From: Spirodela intermedia
Taxonomy: Eukaryota; Streptophyta; Magnoliopsida; Alismatales; Araceae
DNA: 64,000 bases
Reading direction: 5' to 3'
NCBI GenBank assembly: GCA_902729315.2
Contig: LR746277.1
Span: 4,531,001-4,595,000 of the forward strand
The translations under genes were made by a program, and so were the position numbers. Numbering within the stretch: position 1 is the stretch's first letter; each line of letters opens with the position of its first letter. Below are positions 1-9,734 of the stretch, one piece after another. The notes under the pieces were generated by a model. The model had not been told where the DNA came from, ran no database searches, and was given only the letters and a program-made list of their open reading frames with translations.

Positions 1-171
1 GGAGAGCGATCAAGATCGATCAAGAGGCCGCACAAAAGTGGCAGATATAAGGGAACGCTTAACGGCTATGCCGACCAATGCATGAAGGACAGAAATCCAC
101 TGTCTGAACTGTAAGGGGCTCCGCCGGATCCTTCTGCATCCCCCGCCGGCGGCGCCGCCGCCGGCTCGGGC

Positions 172-2798
172 TCAGCTCCCCCCGGGATGATTGACGAGCG
201 AGACCAGCTCCACCTGATCGTCACCGCCGCGGCCTTCTGCGGAATCATCTTCCTTGAGGATGTCTGAAGGGAGGAGGGTGGAATTCTGATTGGTGTTGGG
301 GACCAGATATAGGAAAGCCAGAGGCAGGATCCTCATCAAGTTGCGGATGAGGATGGCGGCGCCGAGGTTGCCGAACTCGGTGCGGGTGACTTTGAGCAGG
401 TGCAGGAGCAGGCCGCCGCCCCACGACGAGGAGAGCAGGCCGATGTTGTCGATGGACATGAGGAGGGCGAAGAAGGTGCCCTCTATGCCGGGTGGGCAGA
501 GCTTGGAGCTGAGCACGAGAAGGGGCATCCACTTGATGCGGCCGATCATCTGGGAGACGCTCTCATCGACGACGATGAAGAAAATGTCTGGAACGCCGAC
601 TTTCAGGTTCAGGCGCATCACCAGGGCCAGATCGAGGAACCCGGAGAAGCCGTAGAGCAGCTGAGACCAGAAGAGCAGGGACCGGAAGGAGTAATCCTTG
701 AGGACGCTCTGATAGAGGAGCACGCCGAGGAGGGACCCCACCGAGCCGATGGCATGTATGAGCCCAACAGTCTCCTGCTCAGAGAGGGAGACGAGGAAGC
801 TCTTTCTTCAGGGGCTGGCGCAGCAGCAGCTTCTGAAATAGCCGTAAAAAGAGTTGGATCTCGAGGATACCTGAGAGAACTTTGGGCCCTCTTTGGCGTC
901 TGTGTACCAGTAGAACATCCCTTCGTGGATCGCCACGCTCAATGCCAGCGACAAGTACATGTAGATGCAGGGCCTCCAGACGCTGGGGCATCTCAGCGTC
1001 TTCACCATTTTCTTACCCGCCTCGAGGAATAGGTAGGAGACCTGATCTCACCGTAAATTAACAAGGCTTTCATTCAATCCAGGTGCAGGGTTTTTTTGAT
1101 AGGAGGAGCATGAACTCGAGATGGAGCAATGTCCTCACCTCCTTGCAAGCAAGACTAGGCGTCGGGGGCTCCTTCAGCACTGTTCCGACCAAGAACACGA
1201 ATGCAGCTGGGAGACTGAGCAGGCCGAGCACCCCCTACGATCAGCCACCGGTGAGAAGGACATTAGGCTGCGATTGAAGTCAACGAAGGTGCTCTCAACA
1301 AAATCCCCCTTCATTAGAACTTGGGCAGGGTCAGTAATCGGTAGTTTCAAAGGAGGGGGGATTATCCATCGAGAGATCCGGCCAGGAAGCACTTTCATTT
1401 ATAATAGATTTTTGTTTTATTGCGGGTATTTCTTAAAAGCTCACCTGAGAGCCAATCCAGTGGATGAGCTGACCGCTCACGAAGAACCCAAGAAGCCTTC
1501 CGATGGACGAGCTCAAGCCGCAGAGACTTTGCATGTCGGAGGCGAGCGATGGGTGGGTAATGCTGTTCTGGGCGACGACAGCATCAATGGTCACATCGGC
1601 AATGGCCACCCCCCCGCTACCGGCAGTCAGCGCCAGCAAGGCTAGGAAAACAGGTAAACCCTTGTGGAGAGACAGAATAAGCATCGGGATTATCCCCAAG
1701 AGCCCTGGAATCAGCAACACACCATCCAAAATGAATAGATAACTAACCAAATAAATAAATAAAGTGCAATGGCATTAAGACGAACAACTGGGCCTTGAGA
1801 ACATGCTGATGAAATAATCAGATCGCCATTTACATATGATTGGCAATTCAAGCATGGATCTCAGAGCTGAAAAATACGTGTCGATCTGGGTTCCTCCCTG
1901 GGACCAAGCAAAATTTGTTCACATACAATATGGGTACGCCTGGAAACCCATGATTCTAATTTATTTTAAAAAAATGTCATTGCATGCATGCGAATGAAAG
2001 AAGCACTTTTCTTTATAGAAACTGTAATGAAAGATTAAAAAAAATTGTCACTACTGGATCCGAATTTCACCAAAGCGGTGGATTCTTTGGGAAAACGTTT
2101 CTCAAGATTCATTTCATTCAGAACAGCCACGAACTCATGAACCTGGAGCGAGATCTGCATATTTAGATTCCCATCCCATTCATAGGGAAGAAGGATGAAA
2201 TTCGTAGATTCTAATCAAGAATGTTTGATATAAAATAATAAAAAACGAAGAGGGCCAAAGTTGATGCTACATAAGATCAATTAATCATATTACATGTGAC
2301 ATAACAATTTTAAAAAGTCTGACATCACTGGAAGTGCATCTCCTAGAATCGTAGACATCACGAAAATAAATCCTGGCATTACTAACCTGCCAGCATGAAA
2401 TATGGTCGCCGTCTGTATCCTCCGATAGGAACCAGGTCAGTGAGAAGACCCCACAGAGGTTTCACCATCCAAGGGATGGAGGTGATCCCCTGGTATACCT
2501 GTGATTCGGATGGCTGAACCTTCTGAACATCTTTCCAGTAGTAGTCAATCGCAACTCGGCCGAGACCCCCACCGACCCCCTGGCTTATTCCATACACTAA
2601 AACTACTCCCATCACGGAGCTCCAGTGCATCTCCTCGGCAAGCATCTTGATCCACTGCAGAGGGGAGGAGAGAGAAACGTGGCTCCTGCTTTCCGGTTTA
2701 TCAGTCTCTTTCACCGCATCTTCAGCGAGGGGAGTGGTTTCCCCCTCTTCCATGATGTTCTTCTCCGAATAAATCGGAGAGAACGACTGAGTTCCCAT
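172..2798 (-). CDS. Folate-biopterin transporter (BT1/FBT family), 5 exons
   Basis: Exons on the minus strand, in coding order: 2798-2387, 1704-1445, 1234-1139, 1020-871 and 774-172. All joins are GT-AG and in frame, giving 506 residues, a usual length for plant FBT proteins. The family are 12-helix MFS-like carriers of folates and pterins. Diagnostic segments are visible: [20 protein letters not shown] and [15 protein letters not shown] in exon 1, [14 protein letters not shown] and [19 protein letters not shown] in exon 2, [20 protein letters not shown] in exon 4, and [20 protein letters not shown] and [15 protein letters not shown] in exon 5. I chose the ATG at 2798; an in-frame ATG at 2753 is an alternative, and the frame stays open upstream without an ATG nearby. 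The N-terminal region before helix 1 is acidic. It does not look like a long plastid transit peptide, so a non-plastid member of the family is more likely than FBT1. Substrate is inferred from family only. Confidence 0.93.
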
Positions 2799-5224
2799 AG
2801 CAGAGTTCAAGATTCTCCGCGGAGATCTCTGTCCCTCCGAGATATCCCTAAGAGATCGCAGGCTTACGAGCAAACGATGTTGTACGGAATAATCTCCAAC
2901 ACGCTCGAGTCAATCGGCTGCGAGATGCCAAATGTACAAGCAAGCGCCGAGGGCTCCAGCTGAGGACCTCTGTTCTGCAGCTGTCCCTTAGAGCTCATGA
3001 GAACTACGTGGAGAAGGAGCCGATGTTGGAGAAGCCTCTGCTGGAAATCAATCGAACTCACGCGCCGAACGCAGACGATCAAGGCTCCTAAACATAGGGC
3101 TTCACTCGCCCCCCACAATCTTTCCCTAGAAAAAACGGATCAGCCAGGAGAACAGCGAGGACGGGGATCTGATAGGCTCGCTCCCTCCCAATCTCGCCTC
3201 CAATCTCCTTTCGAGCTCTCCAATCCCTGTCGATCGGATTGGATCCGCTACGCCACCGACAGACGACGACCCAAATTGATCCAACCCTCTCGAACTGCGT
3301 CACACCATGAGCAGCGCGAGCTGATTCCCCCACACGCGACGGGAAGAAGGACCGGATGAGGAGGGAAGGTGGAGGAGTTCGTACCAGTCGGGAGCTCCGT
3401 AGCTGACGAGACCCTTTGGAAACGACGAAAGGGAAGAGAGCAAATCTTGACCGAAAAGGGGGTTTCTCTATCATCATTTGACGTGGCATGATACTATTGG
3501 CCTGTACGGACACGCAGGCGTAGTCGAGCGTGCGACTCCCCGACGCCGCCTTCGCGAGAGACGAAAGCCGGCACGTGGCATCCTACGTCATCCGATCAAC
3601 TTTGAGAAGATTGAATCTGCGTCTTCAGATTCGGCCGCAATCCGAGCTGGTTTTTCCTTCAAAAGGCCCCTCCTGATTGCTTGGAGTAAAACGGGGCCCA
3701 CAATACCCCAAATGGAAAGCCCGCCCGTTTTTTACGGGATATCTGATGATGGAATTAACATGTATATCCCCCCGCTCCCCTTTATCCATCCAGGTCTCTA
3801 CAACTATACACACACAGCTGCCTAGTTAGAGAAAGAGAAAGGAAGAGAGAGAAACCCATCGTACGGCGCCGCCATCGACCACTCACCGATCAGCTAGCCA
3901 TCAGCCAGCCACCCCACAGGGACAATAGCAGGATCAAATGGTCATAAGAAGCATAACCTCTCCCACGCTGAATTTCTCTTAATCAAATTCACAGGACATC
4001 TCAGACGAAGAACAAGAACACGCAGAAGAAGAGAAAGTGAAGAGGACGACGGCCGTCAAACTGCTTAGAACGGAGGATGGATGGACCATCCGTCACCAGT
4101 GGAAGCCGGACCAGAGAAAAAGAACCACCTGGGCACAATGGCAAATGGATGATGAACACATTAGCAAGAACAGAAGAGGGAGAAAAACCAAACCCAGGCA
4201 CAGAAAGGGCATGCCCGTTTGTAGTAAGTAACTGGCGGGAGAGGACAAGGCGGTTCCCTCAGGAAAGACAGTAAGCCAAGGTTCCGAAGGAAAGAACTGA
4301 ACATCTAAGCAGTCGTAAGGGATTGGAATAGCTCTATCTCTCTATTCTGTACTGATCACTATTATTTATTGCGAAGTCTTATTAACCCTGGTTTATAGAC
4401 TTCGCCAATTCGTCTGAATTTCGCTAAGACTCAGAGTGGTGATCAATGAATTCCGAGCAATAGCTTTGTGGACGAAGATGATCCAGTTGGGGAATAAAGC
4501 CTTGCTGAGGGGGACATATCAACTTCGCAGACTTTCTCATATTAGGAAGTTTCCCCAAATTTGGGCGACCTATTAGGATCTAGAGCAGTCTATTTCAAGA
4601 GCAGACAAGGTTAAATAATGATAATACTTCCAATACTAGGGTTTCCCTATGTTTTAAGCTCTCCATTAACCCCTGGAAAGCCGTTCAGGTGATTTCTTGG
4701 CTATCTGGGAAGAAGATCTTCTGATACTCGTTCATCTCCCAAAACCCTAAAAAAAGTGTGCAATTTGCATCAATCACCCAAAGAAGGTAACGTTCCATCA
4801 ATCACCAACGGGAAACCCCTAGATCGCCGATTTCATCAATTTTTCTTCCTCTTGTCTTGTCTGCTTAACACCACCTGAGCAAACACAACCTCTAACCACA
4901 GGATCTTCCCACAGAATGCATGCACTGTATCCATGATCGTACTAAAAGAAAACGAAAGTCTCGATAAAAATCACAACATGGTATACACAGATAAAGCATA
5001 AAATCACGAAAGTCTTCCGATGGCATCATAACCGAACAACAATCTTATAAACACAGACAGCGATCTGAATCAGATGTTTTAGATATCCCGAAATAGGGTC
5101 TCTCGCAGAAAACAGGTAACGGAAAATCACCGATTCCCCCATATGTCTACACTTTATTTTCAGTTCCATGATATCGATACAAGCCTTGTTAGATGATCTG
5201 GGCGTGCCATACCCGACGATCTGA
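2799..5224. other. Intergenic region with FBT promoter and MAPR 3' flank
   Basis: About 2.4 kb separate the FBT start from the MAPR stop. The first 700 bp should hold the FBT promoter and 5' UTR (reading leftwards). From about 3,830 to 4,300 the plus strand is purine-rich, with many AGA/GAA runs, but has no convincing start or family match. A telo-box-like AAAACCCTAA lies at 4741-4750. I see no recognisable gene. An untranslated transcript in the purine-rich stretch cannot be excluded. Confidence 0.5.
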
Positions 5225-5524
5225 TTACACAAGGCGGCCGACGACGGGGTACTTGGCCTGAAACTTCTTCTCCCAGTCGTCGAGGACACCGAGCTCCTTC
5301 TCAGTGAGGCCATCGAGGTTCCCGGAGACTTCCTCCTCACTCTTGCTCATCTTCCCCAGCGCGCGGCTCGCGTCCCTCCCCGCGAACATGCAGTAAGAAC
5401 CGCCGGGACCGTAGAAGCCCTTCCCGGAGGTGACATCGTACACAGTACCTTTCACCGCAACATAGATGGGCTTTCCCTCCTCGGATCCATCGTACGCTCT
5501 CAGCTCTGCCGCCGTTAGCTCCAT
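5225..5524 (-). CDS. MAPR2: Membrane-associated progesterone receptor-like (MAPR) small steroid/heme-binding protein
   Basis: Intronless frame of 99 residues starting MELTAAELRAYDGSEEGKPI. It carries one cytochrome-b5-like MAPR domain over nearly its whole length: YVAVKGTVYDVTSG, then FYGPGGSYCMFAGRDASRAL, then the conserved tail LTEKELGVLDDWEKKFQAKY. The two tyrosines of the FYGPxGxY segment, used by PGRMC1-type proteins for heme contact, are present. There is no transmembrane helix, so it matches the soluble ~100-residue plant class (probable steroid-binding protein 3, AtMP3/MAPR2) and not the membrane-anchored MSBP1/2. The frame is open upstream to 5674, but that part lacks family similarity and the ATG at 5524 gives the typical start. 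It is divergent from the DOG1-domain gene, with 457 bp between the two ATGs. Confidence 0.93.
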   Translation of the reverse strand: MELTAAELRAYDGSEEGKPIYVAVKGTVYDVTSGKGFYGPGGSYCMFAGRDASRALGKMSKSEEEVSGNLDGLTEKELGVLDDWEKKFQAKYPVVGRLV

Positions 5525-5770
5525 CGCCGTCCCCCGTCGGCCGATGCTTCCTGCCCAATCCGCCGATCGTCTCTGAAGGGGCAATATCCCCAGGTCTTCA
5601 CGATCTGAGAGACCAGTGGCGGCAGAGGATGCACATCTGACCGTTCGATGCGGTGACCTGATCACCAACCACAATGTCGGATCTTAGTCGGTTTCCGACA
5701 GACCGGTAGCGGATCTCTACGGCGTTCGTGGGAGCAGTCGCTTGGGAAGGCGAAAGGTCGCCACCAAGGC

Positions 5771-5794
5771 TCTCTCTCTCTCTCTCTCTCTCTC
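5771..5794. repeat. (TC)12 microsatellite
   Basis: Uninterrupted TC dinucleotide run between the MAPR and DOG1-domain genes. Confidence 0.95.
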
Positions 5795-5914
5795 AGAAGC
5801 AGACGCTCCAGTATCGTCCGGTCCGGTTGCCTCAGCGCCGCCGTCTTCTCTCACCTCTAGCCGTCATAGCCCTTCCGGTCGCGAAGGGCTCCCCACCGCC
5901 ATGCTCGAGCTAGA

Positions 5915-5917
<3 letters not shown>

Positions 5918-5957
<40 letters not shown>
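5918..5957. repeat. (TC)20 microsatellite in the DOG1-gene leader
   Basis: Uninterrupted TC/CT run of 40 bp ending 24 bp before the chosen ATG at 5982. It lies within an open frame that could extend the protein upstream. Confidence 0.95.
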
Positions 5958-5961
<4 letters not shown>

Positions 5962-5981
5962 GAGGTTGGGAGGCGGCGGAA

Positions 5982-6641
5982 ATGGAGGCCTTCTTTGCAC
6001 GGTGGACAGAGCGGCTGGAGCAGCTCTACCAGGAGCTGATATCTGCTTGCAGCGGGGTGTTTGGGAACGACGACGACCGTCTCCGGCGGCTCGTCGACTG
6101 CACGCTCGCCCACTACAGCGAGTATTACCAGGAGCGGCGGCGGCTGGCGGAGCGCGACGTCCTGCTGGTGTACTCTCCCGTATGGCTCACCCCCTTCGAG
6201 CGAACCTTCCTGTGGATCGCCGGCTGGAGGCCGTCCCTCACCTTCCGCCTCCTCGGTGCCGTCGGGCCGGCGGCGGCCCCTGGCATAAGGGAGATCGAGG
6301 CGCAGGCGGTGGAGGAGGAAGCGAGGTTGTCGAGGGAGATGACGAACCTCCAGGAAGCGATGGCGGCGCCGCTGGTGATGGCGGTGATGAGGCGCTCGGC
6401 GGAGGTCAGGAACGGGCAACCTCCGCCGGAGGAGGACGAGGTGGTTGGCCCGTTGCTGCGGTCGCTTCTTCTCCTGCTTGAGCGCGCTGACAACCTGCGC
6501 GTTACGGTGGTGAAGCGACTGGCGCAGATTCTGAGTACTAAGAGGATGGTGGACTTGCTGACGGCGGCCACCCATCTCCACCTCCGCGTCCGCGCGTGGG
6601 GGATGCGGCTGCAGGGCGCCGCCGCCGAAGCTGCGGCGTGA
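5982..6641 (+). CDS. DOG1-domain protein (DELAY OF GERMINATION 1-like)
   Basis: Intronless, GC-rich frame of 219 residues. The protein begins MEAFFARWTERLEQLYQELI, the F-x2-W-x4-L start of the DOG1 domain found in seed-dormancy DOG1 and in the N-terminal half of TGA bZIP factors. Further matches are the HYSEYYQERRRLAERDVLLV segment, PVWLTPFERTFLWIAGWRPS (the highly conserved LTPxERxFLWIxGWRPS motif) and a C-terminal RLAQILSTKRMVDLLTAATH region. There is no bZIP, so it is DOG1-like and not TGA. Start choice: 5982 matches the family start. An in-frame ATG at 5742 without intervening stop would add 80 residues, including Ser-Leu repeats from the CT tracts; I regard that as leader. A role in ABA/dormancy or stress is known for relatives, not shown here. 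Confidence 0.88.
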   Translation: MEAFFARWTERLEQLYQELISACSGVFGNDDDRLRRLVDCTLAHYSEYYQERRRLAERDVLLVYSPVWLTPFERTFLWIAGWRPSLTFRLLGAVGPAAAPGIREIEAQAVEEEARLSREMTNLQEAMAAPLVMAVMRRSAEVRNGQPPPEEDEVVGPLLRSLLLLLERADNLRVTVVKRLAQILSTKRMVDLLTAATHLHLRVRAWGMRLQGAAAEAAA

Positions 6642-7102
6642 CCAGAAGTTATCCATAAAGAAGGGAAACGAACGGGCGGCCATGTCTGCCGGGGGAAGGT
6701 GCGTACGTCTTGAGGTTTTATGAACAGTCCTTGCTGCTTGTTTTCGTTCTGCCGCTGGCCGCCATCGAGCTTTCCCGGCGGCGGCGGTGGCGGAAGCTCG
6801 CCATGCAGCACAAAAATGGATAGAGAGATCCAGTGGTCCATCAACGACAGGACAAGAACATGGGAATCTTCCCTTCAAGCGGCGGCTGAAACATTCAGAT
6901 GTCATAAGATAGATCTTCGAGACCATGAATCTGGTCAGCGATCGAAGCAAAGAGGAATGAAGACGAAGGTTCATCACGGTTCTTTGTTAAAGCAAGGGAG
7001 GAACAATGGGAGAAAGGAGTCAACTCCAAACCCTGGATTTTACAGATCTGCGAACCCAACCGGGGGGGAGAAGGGGGATGGGAGACCGCGGAGGGGAAGC
7101 CC
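6642..7102. other. Intergenic, convergent 3' ends
   Basis: The stretch separates the stop of the plus-strand DOG1-domain gene from the stop of the minus-strand bL35 gene, and should hold both 3' UTRs. Long reading frames here are shadows of GC-rich DNA. I see no further gene. Confidence 0.5.
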
Positions 7103-9014
7103 TCACTTCGCCAGCCGGTTCACCTTCAGGTAAGGCAATGCTCCGATCACGTTGTCGTAGTCACTTCGGTCCACCTGAAGCTGTATTTGAGGAAGAGAAG
7201 AGGTTTAATAAAGATCGCCTTCAAACTACATAGAAAATAATCAAACTTACTAAAACTGTAGGAGTTTCTTTTCATCTCGATAAAAATGGCAAGTTTTCTA
7301 AGAAACAATGAGAAATGGTAACTAAAAGAAGAACCACGAAGAAAAAAGAAGCATCTAACATAAAACCAAAGAACTATAAAGTAATTGGAGATGCAACGGT
7401 ATGTATATCCGACAAAAATTATAATCAAGTGGCTGGTAGGTGAAGATGAGGATGATAGTGCAGTGGTCAACGTAAAAAAGGTAAACTAAGTTCCCGTGTG
7501 GTCCATCAAAAAAGTCAATATACTTTCTACTCAACTATTTTTCTTTGAGGGGTTGATGGGCATTCCATATTGAGCAGCCACGATACATCCAGGTGAAGAT
7601 AATACATAAAAAAAGGTCAACTCAATCCCCATATGGTCCCATTAGAAAAGTTCAACTCATTGCCGATTCGAGTACCTTTTTTGCGTTGACTAGGCAGAGT
7701 CTAGTGAGAGGAACGAAGATTTCTTTCAGACTGTCATGAGACGCACAGAAGATCCCTTCAGTGTTCATGCCCCAACAGTGGGCAATGAGATGAAAGAAAA
7801 ATGAAGTGAAAACCAGCTTCTACCTAGAATGTGGGACAAAAACCAGGGATATGCACGATTGAAAGGAAATATTTCGACTAAATAAGTGTTCTTTAAGATG
7901 TGAGCACTCGATAAAAATATGGAAAATGATGAAAGATTAACGAATTTTATTAATGTGGCAATAATAAAAAAAAGAAGGGAGGAAAACGGAACAGCATTAC
8001 ACAACCAACACCACAACTAGTACACAGGTTACCCATAACCGATTCAGCAGGATTTTCTGGCCAAAAGACTCCCCAAGAACATGCACAAGCATAAAATTGA
8101 AGCTAATATAACCTCTGTGGGGTAATAATAAATGGGAGTTCAGAAGGAAATATCAAGTAATAGGAGTGACCACGAAACTGGAATAATGGTTTTCTCCCCT
8201 AGAGGCCATTTTTTTCAACGCTAGATAATTTGAATTAATTGGTTTTATTTTTTTCTTCTCTCAATCTTGCACCAGCTGACCAAATGGGCTGGACAAACCC
8301 TAGCTGTTAGTTCGCCCTGTAACTTTGCCTTGCTTCCAGGCCTTTCGGGTTTCGCCTGTGGAAGGAAAAAAAGAACTGCCTATTCCGTCAATCAATCCAG
8401 CTTACGACAAGGGGTTTTGGTGGTCAGCTTCGTCGGAATTCAGTGTGGAGATCGTGAATCTGCTAGATGACGGTAAACGAGGTAGTAATTTGACATAATC
8501 TGCTGGAATTCAGATGGTGGTTCCAATTAATGCCATTCTCAGAGATAAAGGCAGTGAGACCAACCAGTTTAGACAACCGGAGCTTCCGCTTGGTGTTCTT
8601 CTTCGCCAGCAAGTGCTGCTTCCCGGCCCTCCTCCTAACAATCTTCCCCCTACCAGTTACTCGAAATCGCTTCGCCGAAGCCTGCGGAAAATTAGGGTAA
8701 AGACTGAGCTCCTATCCCCCAAAAACGCACGGGAAATACAGAATAAGATCGAGGCCGAAGAGGCGCACCTTGTGGGTCTTCATCTTGTACCCTTTCGCGG
8801 CGAAAACGGTGAATGAAGACTGCTTGGGAGAAGAAGAGACGAAACCGGAGACTGTCTTGGGGAGAATCACAGGGAACCCACGCAGGGAATTCGAGGAGCT
8901 GAGACTGCTCTTTCCGGAAACCACCACCCGAGGGTGAAGAGCAGGACGGACGCCATGCGGCTTGCTGGCAACAGAAGGGAACAAGGGGGAGAATTTGAGC
9001 ATACACAAAGCCAT
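7103..9014 (-). CDS. RPL35: Plastid 50S ribosomal protein bL35
   Basis: Three exons on the minus strand: 9014-8769, 8681-8565 and 7180-7103, all phase 0, for 146 residues. Exon 1 encodes a Ser/Pro-rich basic leader ([20 protein letters not shown] onward) typical of a plastid transit peptide, ending in GYKMKTHK. Exon 2 is the L35 core: [20 protein letters not shown] followed by [19 protein letters not shown]. Exon 3 is the plant tail: [20 protein letters not shown] then NRLAK and stop. The mature protein would be part of the chloroplast large subunit. Exon 3 sits behind a 1.38-kb intron and is easy to miss; frames running straight on from exon 2 give unrelated sequence. A (CT)n tract at 9133-9160 lies about 120 bp before the ATG. 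Confidence 0.93.
7181..8564 (-). other. Long second intron of RPL35
   Basis: AT-rich 1.38-kb intron between the L35 core exon and its tail exon. The donor reads CTG/GTTGGT and the acceptor ACAG/CTTCAG on the minus strand. No gene or transposon signature was recognised inside. Confidence 0.8.
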
Positions 9015-9128
9015 CCTGGTTCGTTCTTCTGGTTTTCCCCTCCCTCTCGGATAGGGGTGTTCTTCCGCCCTCCGCAGAGCCCTTCTGCCCCAGATGAGAC
9101 TCTCAGACTGGAGGGGAACCACATCCAT

Positions 9129-9132
<4 letters not shown>

Positions 9133-9160
<28 letters not shown>
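9133..9160. repeat. (CT)14 microsatellite in bL35 upstream region
   Basis: Uninterrupted CT run on the plus strand, so GA on the bL35 sense strand, about 120-145 bp upstream of its ATG. Confidence 0.95.
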
Positions 9161-9165
<5 letters not shown>

Positions 9166-9660
9166 CCGACGTGGAAATTTAATGACCGTTGGATCAGAAG
9201 AGGGAACAATTTTGCAGTTCTCGTCGACGCGATGGATTCTAAGCCGTCCGATACCACACAACGGCGTGAGTGGCTCTGGAGCCACCAGTCCCAAGGCCCG
9301 TCGGGCTTGCTGACAGTGGTTGGGAAATAAAAAGAGAGCCCACTGAAGATCTGACTTGGCCCGCCCCGCTACACCCGACGATCATCCCGGGCTCAAATGC
9401 ACGCTCCGAGCCGGGCCCAAAAGCTTATCCATGAACGGGCCCTTCAAGATCCGGAAAATAAGACCCTTTACGGATCGACCAACTATTTACTCCATAATAA
9501 GTAGCTCGGCATACAACGTGCTTGACGAAATGCTACGTACACGAAATTATAGGATGAGGCGAGACAAAATAATTATAAAAAAAACCAAAAAAATGATGCT
9601 CTAATATGGAACAGATGATCGGCTGAGAATGGGCCATGAAAGCCAGAGGAGAGAGAGAGA

Positions 9661-9713
9661 GGCTGCGGCTGCGGCTGCGGCTGCGGCTGCGGCTGCTGCT
9701 GCTGCTGCTGCAG
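9661..9713. repeat. GCT/GCGGCT triplet-type repeat in MGD1 3' UTR
   Basis: Alternating GCGGCT hexamers grade into pure GCT triplets. On the MGD1 sense strand this reads as CAG repeats followed by CAGCCG units, 22-74 nt after the stop codon, so most likely in the 3' UTR. Confidence 0.9.
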
Positions 9714-9734
9714 CTGGGTTGGGTGGGAGGGTGG

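Larger units (their letters stand above)
5525..5981. promoter_or_regulatory. Shared divergent promoter of MAPR and DOG1-domain genes, with two (CT)n tracts
   Basis: The two start codons face away from each other across 457 bp. The interval contains CT tracts at 5771-5794 and 5918-5957, the second only 24 bp before the DOG1-gene ATG. No clear TATA box is visible for either gene. CT/GA tracts in plant core promoters and 5' UTRs (Y patches, GAGA elements bound by BBR/BPC proteins) are established; binding here is inference. Confidence 0.55.
9015..9734. other. bL35 promoter and MGD1 3' flank
   Basis: Between the bL35 ATG and the MGD1 stop, both genes on the minus strand. It contains the (CT)n tract at 9133-9160 and a GCT/GCGGCT repeat at 9661-9713, just past the MGD1 stop. 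No additional gene seen. Confidence 0.55.

Noticed and set aside
4001-4274. Purine-rich plus-strand frames of about 65 codons
   Set aside because: Low-complexity Lys/Arg/Glu translation without homology, splice context or a neighbouring coding exon; at most a non-coding transcript.
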